This document shows, piece by piece, positions 28,319-37,460 of a stretch of 64,000 nucleotides of DNA (the stretch's first letter is position 1; each line of letters opens with the position of its first letter). Location: contig NZ_NNBK01000010.1 in the NCBI RefSeq assembly GCF_002803075.1, positions 82,129-146,128 on the forward strand, in the 5' to 3' direction. The notes beneath the pieces were generated by a model, which was given only the letters and a program-made list of their open reading frames with translations, ran no database searches and was not told where the DNA came from. The stretch is from Streptomyces sp. CB01373. GTDB taxonomy: Bacteria; Actinomycetota; Actinomycetes; Streptomycetales; Streptomycetaceae. The position numbers and the translations under genes were made by a program.

Positions 28319-29599
28319 TCAGCGGGTGACATGAGTCGTCGTCACGCCGTCGTCCGGCGCAACAACGAGTACGTCGGCACGGCGCACGGGTATCAGCGCG
28401 GCCACGGAAAGGACGAAGAAGCCGGCCGTGAGCAGCGCCGGCCAGTTCGGCCCCCACACCGCGGCGACGGCCCCGCCGAGCACCGCCCCGAGCGGTGCCC
28501 CGGCCACCGCCAGGGTGCGGAAGGCCGCGCTGACCCGTCCCAGCATCCCGGCGGGGCTGCGCTGCTGCATCAGCGTCGTCGTGTTGACGTTCCACACCAT
28601 GCCCATCAGCCCGAACACGGCCAGCGCGGCCACCGCGACGGCCAGGCTGCGCACCAGTCCCACGACCGCCAGGGCGGCGATCTGCACCACGCCGGCCAGC
28701 AGTACGGCCCGCATCCGCCCGAGCCGGGCCACGATCGGCCGGTTGGCCGCTCCACCGGCCAGGCTGCCCAGCGTGTACGCCGTCAGCACCATCGCGTACC
28801 CCTTGGTGCCCGCGCCGAGCCAGCCGGTCACGACGACCACCAGGGTGGCGATGAGCGCGCCCATCCCGACGTTGCACAGCGCGGTGGCGGCGCACAGCCC
28901 GCGCAGGGCCCTGTCCCGCCCGAGGGCGCGCAGTCCCTCGGCTGTCTCCCGCCGCAGCGTGCTCCCCGCGGGTCTCGGCTTCCGCTCGGGCACGGAAACC
29001 CGCAGGGAGGCCACGAGCGCGGCGGCGGCCAGGAAGGTGACCGCGTCGGCCGCGAAGGGGGCGGCGGCCCCCGCGGCGATCAGCAGGGGCACGACCGGGC
29101 CGCCCAGCAGCCCGCCCGCGAGGCGCTGCCCGGTCATCAGGCGGGCGTTGGCGGTGCCCAGCGCCTCGGGCCCGACCAGGACGGGCAGCAGGGCCGTGGC
29201 GGCGTTGTCGAAGAGCGTCTGGAGCGTGGTCAGGGCGAAGGCCAGGGCGATCAGCAGGCCGATCGAGGCATGCCCGAGGGCCACGGCCAGCGCGAACCCG
29301 GCGACCAGCAGGCCCCGTACCGTGTCCGCCACCCACATCGCGCGCCGCTGGTCCACCCGGTCCGCGACGGCGCCGCCGAGCAGCCCGAAGACGATCCAGG
29401 GCAGATACCCGCAGGCCGTGACGGAGGCGATGAGCAGCGGGTCGTCGGTCAGGGACAGGGCGAGCAGCGGCAGCGCGACCGTACGCAGCGCGTCGCCGAA
29501 GCTGGAGAGCACGGCGGCGCTCCACAACCGTCCGAATCCGCCGCGCCACGCCGGTACACCCGCGCCGACGGGCTCACGCCCGGCCTCCACCCGCGTCAT
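28319..29599 (-). CDS. MFS transporter, probable drug efflux
   Basis: This 426-residue major facilitator protein has about 12 membrane segments. Its N-terminal part is FGRLWSAAVLSSFGDALRTV followed by ALPLLALSLTDDPLLIASVT, and GGAVADRVDQRRAMWVADTV carries the MFS loop 2-3 motif; these resemble enterobactin/macrolide exporter-type MFS proteins. ATG 29599 is preceded by GGGGGGAG; the upstream GTG 29611 is less likely. Its promoter at 29633-29655 is of the DNA-damage (RecA-NDp) type, which suggests damage-induced export. The substrate is unknown. Confidence 0.9.
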   Translation of the reverse strand: MTRVEAGREPVGAGVPAWRGGFGRLWSAAVLSSFGDALRTVALPLLALSLTDDPLLIASVTACGYLPWIVFGLLGGAVADRVDQRRAMWVADTVRGLLVAGFALAVALGHASIGLLIALAFALTTLQTLFDNAATALLPVLVGPEALGTANARLMTGQRLAGGLLGGPVVPLLIAAGAAAPFAADAVTFLAAAALVASLRVSVPERKPRPAGSTLRRETAEGLRALGRDRALRGLCAATALCNVGMGALIATLVVVVTGWLGAGTKGYAMVLTAYTLGSLAGGAANRPIVARLGRMRAVLLAGVVQIAALAVVGLVRSLAVAVAALAVFGLMGMVWNVNTTTLMQQRSPAGMLGRVSAAFRTLAVAGAPLGAVLGGAVAAVWGPNWPALLTAGFFVLSVAALIPVRRADVLVVAPDDGVTTTHVTR

Positions 29600-29632
29600 G
29601 GCTCCCCCCACTCACGATTCGCCGATGCACAA

Positions 29633-29655
29633 ACCGTAGAGGGCACCACTGACAA
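29633..29655 (-). promoter_or_regulatory. RecA-NDp (PafBC-type) promoter of the MFS gene
   Basis: On the minus strand TTGTCAGTG (29655-29647) is followed by 8 bases and TACGGT (29638-29633), an exact match to tTGTCRgtg-N8-TAnnnT. The start codon is 34 bp downstream of the -10. Confidence 0.8.
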
Positions 29656-29691
29656 TCGGTCCGCGACGGCCGGTCCGCCCGGATACGCAGC

Positions 29692-29729
29692 AGGTCCGGC
29701 CCCGCCCCCGTGGGCGGCCGACCGGACCT
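29692..29729 (-). terminator. Terminator after the RbpA-family gene
   Basis: The arms AGGTCCGG (29692-29699) and CCGGACCT (29722-29729) enclose an inner CCGCCC/GGGCGG stem, just beyond the stop at 29736. Confidence 0.65.
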
Positions 29730-29735
29730 CAAGTC

Positions 29736-30071
29736 CTAGATCTCGCCCCGCAGTTTGGCGAGCGCCTCGGCGAGGATCGCCTCACCGTCCGCGTCGCTGC
29801 GCCGCTCCCGCACATAGGCCAGGTGCGTCTTGTAGGGCTCGGTGCGCGGCGGGGCCGGCGGGTTGTCCTGGTCCTGACCGGCCGGGAAACCACAGCGCGG
29901 GCAGTCCCAGGTGTCGGGAACCTGCGCGTCGCTGGCGAAGCTCGGCTGGGTCTCGTGTCCGTTGGAGCACCAGAAGGAGATGCGCAGACGCGGCGCGGAC
30001 TCGCCGCGCTCGGCCTCGCCCATCGGCCCCGCCCCGACCCGGCTTCCTCGGATCGCGTTGCCACTTGCCAC
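29736..30071 (-). CDS. RNA polymerase-binding protein of the RbpA family (possible RbpB paralogue)
   Basis: RbpA proteins bind RNA polymerase with HrdB-type sigma factors and promote open-complex formation. The 111-residue protein starts MASGNAIRGSRVGAGPMGEA from GTG 30071. It has a zinc-type set of ligands, CSNGHETQ with WDCPRCG (C-x3-H...C-x2-C), and the C-terminal helix motif THLAYVRERRSDADGEAILA, which aligns with the sigma-interacting domain. Its sequence differs from the S. coelicolor RbpA I recall (about 124 aa, with MLMERRT in the C-terminal helix), so I think it is the second paralogue, sometimes called RbpB. It lies next to secG and has its own terminator. Confidence 0.85.
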   Translation of the reverse strand: MASGNAIRGSRVGAGPMGEAERGESAPRLRISFWCSNGHETQPSFASDAQVPDTWDCPRCGFPAGQDQDNPPAPPRTEPYKTHLAYVRERRSDADGEAILAEALAKLRGEI

Positions 30072-30281
30072 GGTCGTAACTCCCTGCGTGATGGTGCCGC
30101 GAAGCGGGTCGGCCTGCCGCTCCGCCGCGAGCGCCTCAGTCTACGTAAGGCCCAACGCGCGTCCAGTGCTGGGAGTTACCGCTCCCACACAGACGCAAGC
30201 CCCATGATAGGCCGCGCCCGGGAGCGCGTACCGACCATGGGGCCTTGCGTACGGAATGCGCGGTACCGGCGCAGCCGCTCG

Positions 30282-30518
30282 TCAGCTGCTCGTCTTCATC
30301 AGGATGCCGAGCACGATGATGCAGGCGAGCCACAGCAGGCCGATCACCACGGTGATGCGGTCGAGGTTGCGCTCGGCGACCGAGGAGCCGCCGACGGACG
30401 ACTGCATGCCGCCACCGAACATGTCGGAGAGGCCGCCGCCCTTCCCCTTGTGCATCAGCACCAGCAGCATCAGCAGCAGGCTGAAGACGATCAGGGCGAT
30501 CGAGAACCCCAAAACCAC
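30282..30518 (-). CDS. secG: Preprotein translocase subunit SecG
   Basis: SecG is the small membrane subunit that assists SecYEG protein export. The 78-residue protein has two membrane segments, FSIALIVFSLLLMLLVLMHK and ITVVIGLLWLACIIVLGILM. Between them is the typical HKGKGGGLSDMFGGGMQSS loop. The start is GTG 30518. It lies 158 bp beyond tpiA on the same strand, with a terminator in between. Confidence 0.95.
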   Translation of the reverse strand: MVLGFSIALIVFSLLLMLLVLMHKGKGGGLSDMFGGGMQSSVGGSSVAERNLDRITVVIGLLWLACIIVLGILMKTSS

Positions 30519-30627
30519 GGCTGGACCAACTTCCTCGGATTCGGATGGACGACAGGGTGTGGCAGGCCGTGCCTACCATGCCCCCGCAAGAGTACGACGG
30601 ATCGCCGCCCGCGCATACTCACGGCCC

Positions 30628-30649
30628 GGCCCGCCGTGCGCGGCGGGCC
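30628..30649 (-). terminator. Terminator after tpiA
   Basis: The 9-bp arms GGCCCGCCG (30628-30636) and CGGCGGGCC (30641-30649) with a TGCG loop lie 28 bp beyond the tpiA stop, closing the pgk-tpiA unit. Confidence 0.6.
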
Positions 30650-30676
30650 CGGCTCACCGCCTGCGGCGGCCCCGGC

Positions 30677-31453
30677 TCACTGCTCGCCGAAGCGGACGAT
30701 CTTGACGAACTCGTCCGTGTCCAGCGAGGCACCGCCGACCAGGGCGCCGTCGATGTCCTCCTGCGCCATGATCTCGGCGACGTTGCCCGACTTCACCGAG
30801 CCGCCGTACTGGATGCGCACCTGGTCGGCGACCTCCTGCGAGTACAGCTCGGCGAGCTTGCCGCGGATGGCGCCGCAGACCTCCTGGGCGTCCGCCGCAC
30901 CGCAGACCTTGCCGGTGCCGATGGCCCAGACGGGCTCGTAGGCGATCACGATCGACTCGGCCTGCTCGGCCGGGAGGTCCTTCAGGCCCCCCTCGACCTG
31001 GGCGAGCGTGTGCGCGACGTGGTTGCCCGCGTCACGGACGTCCAGCTCCTCGCCGACACACAGGATCGGGGTCAGGCCGTGCTTGTAGGCGGCCTTGACC
31101 TTGGCGTTCACCAGCTCGTCGGTCTCGTTGTGGTACTGCCGGCGCTCGGAGTGGCCGATCACCACGAAGGTGCACTTCAGCTTGGCCAGCATCGGGCCGG
31201 AGATCTCACCGGTGTAGGCACCCGAGTCGTGCGCCGAGACGTCCTGGGCGCCGTACTTGATCTTGAGCTTGTCACCGTCGACCAGCGTCTGCACGGAGCG
31301 CAGGTCGGTGAAGGGCGGCAGGACGGCGACCTCGACGGCCTCGTAGTCCTTGTCGGCCAGGGCGAAGGCGAGCTTCTGGACGTGTGCGATGGCCTCGAGG
31401 TGGTTGAGGTTCATCTTCCAGTTGCCCGCCATCAGCGGCGTGCGCGTGCTCAT
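30677..31453 (-). CDS. tpiA: Triosephosphate isomerase
   Basis: This enzyme interconverts dihydroxyacetone phosphate and glyceraldehyde-3-phosphate. The 258-residue TIM barrel has the catalytic lysine in GNWKMN, the catalytic histidine in FVVIGHSERRQYHNET, the catalytic glutamate and loop 6 in VIAYEPVWAIGTGKV, and the phosphate loops QYGGSVKSGN and GALVGGASL. ATG 31453. It follows pgk by 6 bp, so the two form one operon. Confidence 0.97.
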   Translation of the reverse strand: MSTRTPLMAGNWKMNLNHLEAIAHVQKLAFALADKDYEAVEVAVLPPFTDLRSVQTLVDGDKLKIKYGAQDVSAHDSGAYTGEISGPMLAKLKCTFVVIGHSERRQYHNETDELVNAKVKAAYKHGLTPILCVGEELDVRDAGNHVAHTLAQVEGGLKDLPAEQAESIVIAYEPVWAIGTGKVCGAADAQEVCGAIRGKLAELYSQEVADQVRIQYGGSVKSGNVAEIMAQEDIDGALVGGASLDTDEFVKIVRFGEQ

Positions 31454-31459
31454 ACGGTT

Positions 31460-32671
31460 TCAGTCCTCCAGTGCGGCGAGGCCGGGGAGCGTCTTGCCCT
31501 CGAGGTATTCGAGGGAGGCGCCGCCACCGGTCGAGATGTGGCCGAATGCCGACTCGTCGAAGCCCAGCGTACGGACGGCCGCGGCGGAGTCGCCGCCGCC
31601 CACGACGGTGAAGCCGTCCGAGTCGACGAGGGCCTGGGCGACCGCCCTGGTGCCCTCGGCGAAGTCGGGGTGCTCGAAGACGCCCATCGGGCCGTTCCAG
31701 AAGACGGTGGCGGCGTCGGCGAGCTTCGCGGCGTACAGCTTGCGGGACTCCGGGCCGATGTCCAGGCCCAGCTGGTCGGCCGGCATGGCGTCCGCGGCGA
31801 CCGCGGTGGGGTGGACGGGGGCCTTGGCCTTCAGGTCCGGGAATTCGGGCGAGACCAGCGTGTCCACCGGCAGGATCAGCTCGACGCCGGTCTTCTCGGC
31901 GCGCTCGATGTACTCCCTGACAGCCGGGAGCTGGTCCTCCTGCACGAGGGACTTGCCGATCTCGTGGCCCTGGGCCTTGAGGAAGGTGTACGCCATGCCG
32001 CCGCCGATGAGCAGGCGGTCGGCCCTGCCGAGCAGCTCGTCGATGACGGCGAGCTTGTCGGAGACCTTGGCGCCGCCGAGCGCGACGACGTAGGGCCGCC
32101 GGACGTCCTCGGTGAGCTTCTTCAGGACGCCGACCTCGGTGCTGATGAGGTAGCCGGCGTAGTGCGGGAGACGGGCCGGCAGGTCGTAGACGGAGGCGTG
32201 CTTGCGGTGCACCGCGCCGAATCCGTCGCCGACGTAGACGTCCGCGAGGGCGGCGAGCCGGTCGGCGAACTCGCCGCGCTCGGTGTCGTCCTTGGCCGTC
32301 TCGCCGGGGTTGAACCGCAGGTTCTCGATGACCGCGACCTGGCCGGGCTGCAGGCCGTCCACGGCGTCGTGGGCGGCCGGGCCGACGGTGTCCTGGGCGA
32401 ACGCCACGGGCGCGCCCAGGAGTTCGCCGAGCCGTTCGGCGGCGGGCAGCAGCGAGAAGGCCGGGTCCGGGGCGCCCTTGGGGCGGCCCAGGTGGGAGGC
32501 GACGACCACCTTGGCGCCGGCTTGGGCGAGGGCCTTGACGGTGGGCAGGACGGCGCGGATGCGGCCGTCGTCGGTGATGACACCGTCGGCCAGCGGCACG
32601 TTGAGGTCGGCGCGGACGAAGACCCGCTTGCCGTCCACGCCTTCGGAGAGAAGTTCGTCGATCGTCTTCAT
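31460..32671 (-). CDS. pgk: Phosphoglycerate kinase
   Basis: This enzyme transfers phosphate from 1,3-bisphosphoglycerate to ADP. The 403-residue protein has VFVRADLNVPLADGVITDDG, VVVASHLGRPKGAPDPAFSL, LRFNPGETAKD, the hinge and nucleotide-site region FWNGPMGVFEHPDFAEGT and VVGGGDSAAAV. ATG 32671. gap lies upstream on the same strand but is separated by a strong terminator, so pgk-tpiA is at least partly a separate unit. Confidence 0.97.
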   Translation of the reverse strand: MKTIDELLSEGVDGKRVFVRADLNVPLADGVITDDGRIRAVLPTVKALAQAGAKVVVASHLGRPKGAPDPAFSLLPAAERLGELLGAPVAFAQDTVGPAAHDAVDGLQPGQVAVIENLRFNPGETAKDDTERGEFADRLAALADVYVGDGFGAVHRKHASVYDLPARLPHYAGYLISTEVGVLKKLTEDVRRPYVVALGGAKVSDKLAVIDELLGRADRLLIGGGMAYTFLKAQGHEIGKSLVQEDQLPAVREYIERAEKTGVELILPVDTLVSPEFPDLKAKAPVHPTAVAADAMPADQLGLDIGPESRKLYAAKLADAATVFWNGPMGVFEHPDFAEGTRAVAQALVDSDGFTVVGGGDSAAAVRTLGFDESAFGHISTGGGASLEYLEGKTLPGLAALED

Positions 32672-32768
32672 TGGGTTGGGACTCCTGAAGAGGGGGCTCT
32701 TGATCGTACGAGGGCTGATCGATCCGCACGTGGGCGGGTTGTGGTCGTTCGGCCCGCTGTACGTGCGT

Positions 32769-32808
32769 CAGGGCCCGGTCGGCGCGTTGGCGCGCCGACC
32801 GGGCCCTG
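32769..32808. terminator. Terminator between gap and pgk
   Basis: The arms 32769-32786 and 32791-32808 form a perfect 18-bp stem with a TTGG loop, 29 bp beyond the gap stop. It separates gap from pgk-tpiA although all three read in the same direction. Confidence 0.85.
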
Positions 32809-32837
32809 CGCTCACATCGAGGTGCCTGCCCTGCCGG

Positions 32838-33845
<1,008 letters not shown>

Positions 33846-34047
33846 GAACCGATCTCCTCGTTGGTACGCCGGTTTCGACGCCGGCGAGCTGTATTGGGAT
33901 GTCCCCGACCACCCACGACCCTACCCCTCCAAGGCCTCCGAAGTGACATCCGGACGCGTCCTGGACAGCACGGCTTCGCCAAAGGTCCGAGCCCCTCGCT
34001 CCGGCCGTCTGGATCACCCGATTTCGCTATGGATTGCCCATACCAAT

Positions 34048-34062
34048 TGACCACGTTGGTCA
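34048..34062. promoter_or_regulatory. Palindromic operator candidate upstream of gap
   Basis: TGACCACGTTGGTCA is a perfect 6-3-6 inverted repeat about 200 bp upstream of the gap start and beyond the whiA terminator, so gap is the likely target. The binding protein is unknown. Confidence 0.45.
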
Positions 34063-34241
34063 CTCGTTCGTGAGCCCCCCAGCTCACTTGTGAAATACCC
34101 CGATCTCCGCCCAATCCGGACTTCTGACAAACCAGGCAATTCCCCCACGGGGCCGTAGCGGCGGCAGGCCGGCGCATCGCCCCGTCCACGCCTCGGCACC
34201 CCGGCCCGCGACGGTCCCGCGACGCTCGACGCGGCCTGTCA

Positions 34242-34293
34242 AGCACCGACGTCGACCGGCGTCGGTCGACCAGTGCCGGTCACTGTCGGTGCT
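34242..34293 (-). ncRNA. Three-way-junction structured element downstream of whiA
   Basis: The outer arms AGCACCGAC (34242-34250) and GTCGGTGCT (34285-34293) enclose two hairpins. One is GTCGACC/GGTCGAC (34251-34257 with 34264-34270); the other is CAGTG/CACTG (34271-34275 with 34281-34285), whose last pair shares a base with the outer stem. It could be a small RNA, part of a long gap leader or a complex terminator. Strand and expression are unknown; by hand the fold is complete. Confidence 0.35.
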
Positions 34294-34317
34294 CCCCCAC
34301 CAAACCGAGCGGCCACC

Positions 34318-34349
34318 ACCGGCCAACCAGCATCGGCTGGTTGGCCGGT
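34318..34349 (-). terminator. Terminator of the uvrC-rapZ-yvcK-whiA operon
   Basis: The perfect 13-bp arms 34318-34330 and 34337-34349 (ACCGGCCAACCAG and its complement) with a CATCGG loop lie 38 bp beyond the whiA stop. Confidence 0.75.
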
Positions 34350-34387
34350 CGGGGTGTGGCGAGTCCGGGCCGGTCGGCCCGTGGCGG

Positions 34388-35377
34388 TCAGCCCGCCAGG
34401 TTGTCCGCCAGATCCTCGGAGAGGTTTGCCTCGGTGCCGGGGATGCCGAGGTCGGAGGCCCGCTTGTCGGCCATGGCCAGCAGGCGGCGGATGCGGCCGG
34501 CGACGGCGTCCTTGGTCAGCGCGGGGTCGGCGAGGGCGCCGAGTTCTTCCAGGGAGGCCTGCTTGTGCTCCATGCGCAGGCGCCCCGCGGCGGCGAGGTG
34601 CTCGGGGACGTCGTCGGCGAGGATCTCCAGCGCGCGGGCCACCCGCGCACCGGCCGCGACCGCCGCGCGCGCCGAGCGGCGCAGGTTGGCGTCGTCGAAG
34701 TTGGCGAGGCGGTTGGCCGTGGCGCGGACTTCGCGGCGCATCCGCCGCTCCTCCCAGGCCAGCACGGACTCGTGGGCGCCCAGACGGGTCAGCAGGGCGC
34801 CGATCGCGTCGCCGTCGCGGACCACCACCCGGTCCACGCCCCGCACCTCGCGGGCCTTCGCGGCGATGGACAGCCGACGCGCGGCGCCGACCAGCGCGAG
34901 CGCCGCCTCCGGGCCAGGGCAGGTCACCTCCAGGGAGGAGGAGCGGCCCGGCTCGGTGAGCGAGCCGTGGGCCAGGAACGCACCGCGCCAGGCGGCCTCG
35001 GCGTCACAGGTGGCACCCGAGACCACCTGCGGCGGCAGGCCGCGGATCGGCCGGCCCCGCCCGTCGACCAGACCGGTCTGGCGGGCCAGCTGGTCACCGC
35101 CCGCCACGACGCGCACGACGTAGCGGGAGCCGCGGCGCAGCCCGCCCGGCGCCATCACGATCAGCTCGGAGCTGTGACCGAAGATCTCCAGGATGTCCCG
35201 CTTCAGGCGCCGCGCCGCCATGGCGGTGTCCAGCTCCGCCTCGATCACGATCCGCCCGCTGACCAGGTGGAGGCCGCCGGCGAACCGCAGAAGGGCGGAT
35301 ACCTCCGCCTTCCTGCAGCAGGTCCGGGTGACGGGGAGCCGGGAGATCTCGTCCTTCACCGCTGCCGTCATCGCCAT
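34388..35377 (-). CDS. whiA: Sporulation transcription factor WhiA
   Basis: WhiA works with WhiB to start sporulation septation in aerial hyphae. The 329-residue protein has the LAGLIDADG-derived N-terminal domain (MTAAVKDEISRLPVTRTCCR to about residue 200). Its C-terminal HTH is residues about 270-310 (EHKQASLEELGALADPALTK, then VAGRIRRLLAMADKRA). ATG 35377 gives MAMTAAV; Met3 is possible. It overlaps yvcK by 10 nt and is the last gene of the operon headed by uvrC. WhiA is also known to have its own promoter(s) in S. coelicolor; I did not identify one here. Confidence 0.97.
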   Translation of the reverse strand: MAMTAAVKDEISRLPVTRTCCRKAEVSALLRFAGGLHLVSGRIVIEAELDTAMAARRLKRDILEIFGHSSELIVMAPGGLRRGSRYVVRVVAGGDQLARQTGLVDGRGRPIRGLPPQVVSGATCDAEAAWRGAFLAHGSLTEPGRSSSLEVTCPGPEAALALVGAARRLSIAAKAREVRGVDRVVVRDGDAIGALLTRLGAHESVLAWEERRMRREVRATANRLANFDDANLRRSARAAVAAGARVARALEILADDVPEHLAAAGRLRMEHKQASLEELGALADPALTKDAVAGRIRRLLAMADKRASDLGIPGTEANLSEDLADNLAG

Positions 35378-36462
35378 GGGCCGATCCTTCCATGCATCCG
35401 AAAAATACGGTCGTACGCGGCGGCCAGCAGCTCCGGGTCGTGCCGCGGAGTTCCGTCCCTCCGGGCCACCGGCGCGAGCTCGACCGCTGCGCCGAACCGC
35501 TTGGCGGCCTCGGTGAGCACTTCGCGGTCGGGCACGGCGGCCTCGTCGGCCAGCACCACGTCCAGGGCGAGTTTAGGGGCGTGTCGTCCCAAAACCTCCA
35601 AATGACGCTGCGGGGAGAAGCCCTCGGTTTCTCCCGGCTGCGGCGCGAGGTTCAGGGACAGGACCCGGCGCGCCCTGGTCTCGGTGAGCGCGTCGAGCAG
35701 TTCGGGCACCAGCAGGTGCGGGATGACCGAGGAGAACCAGGAGCCTGGTCCGAGCACCACCCAGTCCGCGTCCAGGACGGCGTCGACCGCCTCGGGCACG
35801 GCGGGCGGGTCGTGCGGCACCAGGTGCACGGACTGCACCTCGCCGGGGGTGAGTGCGACGGTGGCCTGCCCGCGCACGGTGTCGACGTCCTCGGGCCGCT
35901 CCGGGTCGTGCCCCTTGACCAGCGCCTGGAGCTCCAGGGGCACGGCGGACATGGGCAGCACGCGCCCGTGCGCGCCCAGCAGCTTGCCCACCAGGTCCAG
36001 CGCCTGGACGTGGTCGCCGAGCTGTTCCCACAGGGCGACGATCAGCAGGTTGCCCACCGCGTGGTCGTGCAGGTCGCCCTGGGAGGTGAAGCGGTGCTGG
36101 ATCACTCGGGCCCAGGTCTGGCCCCAGTCGTCGTCGCCGCACAGCGCGGCCAGCGCCTTGCGCAGGTCGCCGGGCGGCAGCACGCCCAGCTCGTCGCGCA
36201 GGCGCCCGCTGGAGCCCCCGTCGTCGGCCACGGTGACGACGGCGGTGAGGTCGCCGGTGATCCGGCGCAGCGCGGCGAGCGAGGCGGACAGGCCCATGCC
36301 GCCGCCGAGTGCGACCACCTTGGGCTGGGCGCCGCGGCGGCGTGGACGGCCGCCCCGGGACTCGGCCGGGCGCCCGGCGCGCGCCGCGAGCGCCTGCCGA
36401 GCCGAACGCCCCTCCGGCACCACCCGGCGCAGGCTGCTCAGCCGCGGAGTACGTCCTCTCAC
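35368..36462 (-). CDS. yvcK: Gluconeogenesis factor YvcK/GlmR family protein
   Basis: This family (YvcK, CuvA, GlmR) binds UDP-sugars and links carbon metabolism to envelope synthesis. The 364-residue protein has the nucleotide-sugar motif VVALGGGMGLSASLAALRRI near residue 48, then VVTVADDGGSSGRLRDELGV and VGNLLIVALWEQLGD, and VVLGPGSWFSSVIPHLLVPE later. The first 45 residues are a basic, low-complexity extension, so the true start may lie further in. It overlaps rapZ by 4 nt (ATGA) and whiA by 10 nt. Confidence 0.94.
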   Translation of the reverse strand: MRGRTPRLSSLRRVVPEGRSARQALAARAGRPAESRGGRPRRRGAQPKVVALGGGMGLSASLAALRRITGDLTAVVTVADDGGSSGRLRDELGVLPPGDLRKALAALCGDDDWGQTWARVIQHRFTSQGDLHDHAVGNLLIVALWEQLGDHVQALDLVGKLLGAHGRVLPMSAVPLELQALVKGHDPERPEDVDTVRGQATVALTPGEVQSVHLVPHDPPAVPEAVDAVLDADWVVLGPGSWFSSVIPHLLVPELLDALTETRARRVLSLNLAPQPGETEGFSPQRHLEVLGRHAPKLALDVVLADEAAVPDREVLTEAAKRFGAAVELAPVARRDGTPRHDPELLAAAYDRIFRMHGRIGPWR

Positions 36463-37460
36463 TCGCGCCCCATGTCCCGGTGGACGACGACGGTCTCCAC
36501 GCCCTCGGCCGCGAGCCGCGCGGCGAGCTTCTCCGACACGGCCACCGAGCGGTGCTTGCCGCCCGTGCAGCCGATCGCGATGGTCACGTACCGCTTGCCC
36601 TCGCGCCGGTAGCCGGCCGAGATGAGCCGCAGCAGCTCGGCGTAGCGGTCGAGGAACTCCTTGGCGCCGGGCTGGTTGAAGACGTAGGCGGCGACCTCGT
36701 CGTTCAGGCCGGTGAACGGGCGCAGTTCGGGGACCCAGTGCGGGTTGGGGAGGAACCGCATGTCGGCGACCAGGTCGGCGTCGACCGGCAGGCCGTACTT
36801 GAAGCCGAACGACATCACGGTGGCCCGCAGTTCGGGCTCCTCCTCACCGGCGAACTGGGCGTCCATCTTGGCCCGCAGTTCGTGCACGTTGAGGCTGGAG
36901 GTGTCGATCACCAGGTCGGCGTCGCCGCGCAGTTCGCGCAGCAGCGTGCGCTCGGCGGCGATGCCGTCGACGATGCGGCCGTCGCCCTGGAGCGGGTGAG
37001 GCCTGCGCACCGACTCGAAGCGGCGCACCAGGGCATCGTCGGAGGACTCCAGGAAGACGATCCGGCGGGTGACGTTCTTGGCCTCCAGACCGGCCAGGGA
37101 CTCGCGCAGGTTGTCGAAGAAGCGGCGGCCGCGGACGTCGACGACGACCGCGATGCGGGCCACGTTGCCCTGCGAACGGGCACCGAGTTCCACCATGGTG
37201 GGGATCAGCGCCGGCGGCAGGTTGTCGACGACGAACCAGCCGAGGTCCTCCAGACACTTGGCGGCCGTGGACCGGCCGGCCCCGGACATGCCGGAGATGA
37301 TCACCAGCTCGGGAATGGCCGTGTCGGGGACGCCGGCCGTGTCGATGCCCGTACTCACCTGTGCTCCGTTTTCCGTGGACGCGCGCTCGTGCTGTTCCTC
37401 GCGCGGTCCTTCCTGGGACTGATCTCGCTCGGCGCTTCGCCGTGCGTCGTGCTCGGTCAT
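36459..37460 (-). CDS. rapZ: RNase adapter / nucleotide-binding protein RapZ
   Basis: RapZ (YvcJ) family proteins bind nucleotides. In E. coli RapZ guides RNase E to the GlmZ sRNA; the actinobacterial role is not defined. The 333-residue protein has Walker A GMSGAGRSTAAKCLED near residue 57, Walker B region VVVDVRGRRFF, and the C-terminal IAIGCTGGKHRSVAVSEKLA. The first 45 residues are charged and variable. It overlaps uvrC and yvcK by 4 nt each, a cluster (rapZ-yvcK-whiA) conserved in Gram-positive bacteria. Confidence 0.95.
   Translation of the reverse strand: MTEHDARRSAERDQSQEGPREEQHERASTENGAQVSTGIDTAGVPDTAIPELVIISGMSGAGRSTAAKCLEDLGWFVVDNLPPALIPTMVELGARSQGNVARIAVVVDVRGRRFFDNLRESLAGLEAKNVTRRIVFLESSDDALVRRFESVRRPHPLQGDGRIVDGIAAERTLLRELRGDADLVIDTSSLNVHELRAKMDAQFAGEEEPELRATVMSFGFKYGLPVDADLVADMRFLPNPHWVPELRPFTGLNDEVAAYVFNQPGAKEFLDRYAELLRLISAGYRREGKRYVTIAIGCTGGKHRSVAVSEKLAARLAAEGVETVVVHRDMGRE

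Larger units (their letters stand above)
33846..34387. other. gap-whiA intergenic region (542 bp, no gene seen)
   Basis: I see no credible gene; the short open frames here lack coding character. The region holds a possible gap promoter (TAGGGT at 33918-33923), a perfect palindrome TGACCA-CGT-TGGTCA (34048-34062), a three-way-junction fold (34242-34293) and the whiA terminator (34318-34349). Confidence 0.6.

Noticed and set aside
34242..34293. tRNA gene
   Set aside because: The fold has only three stems, is too short and lacks T-loop and CCA-arm features.
34084..34326. Small protein gene between gap and whiA
   Set aside because: The 80-codon frame crosses the three-way-junction fold, has no ribosome site and no recognisable sequence.
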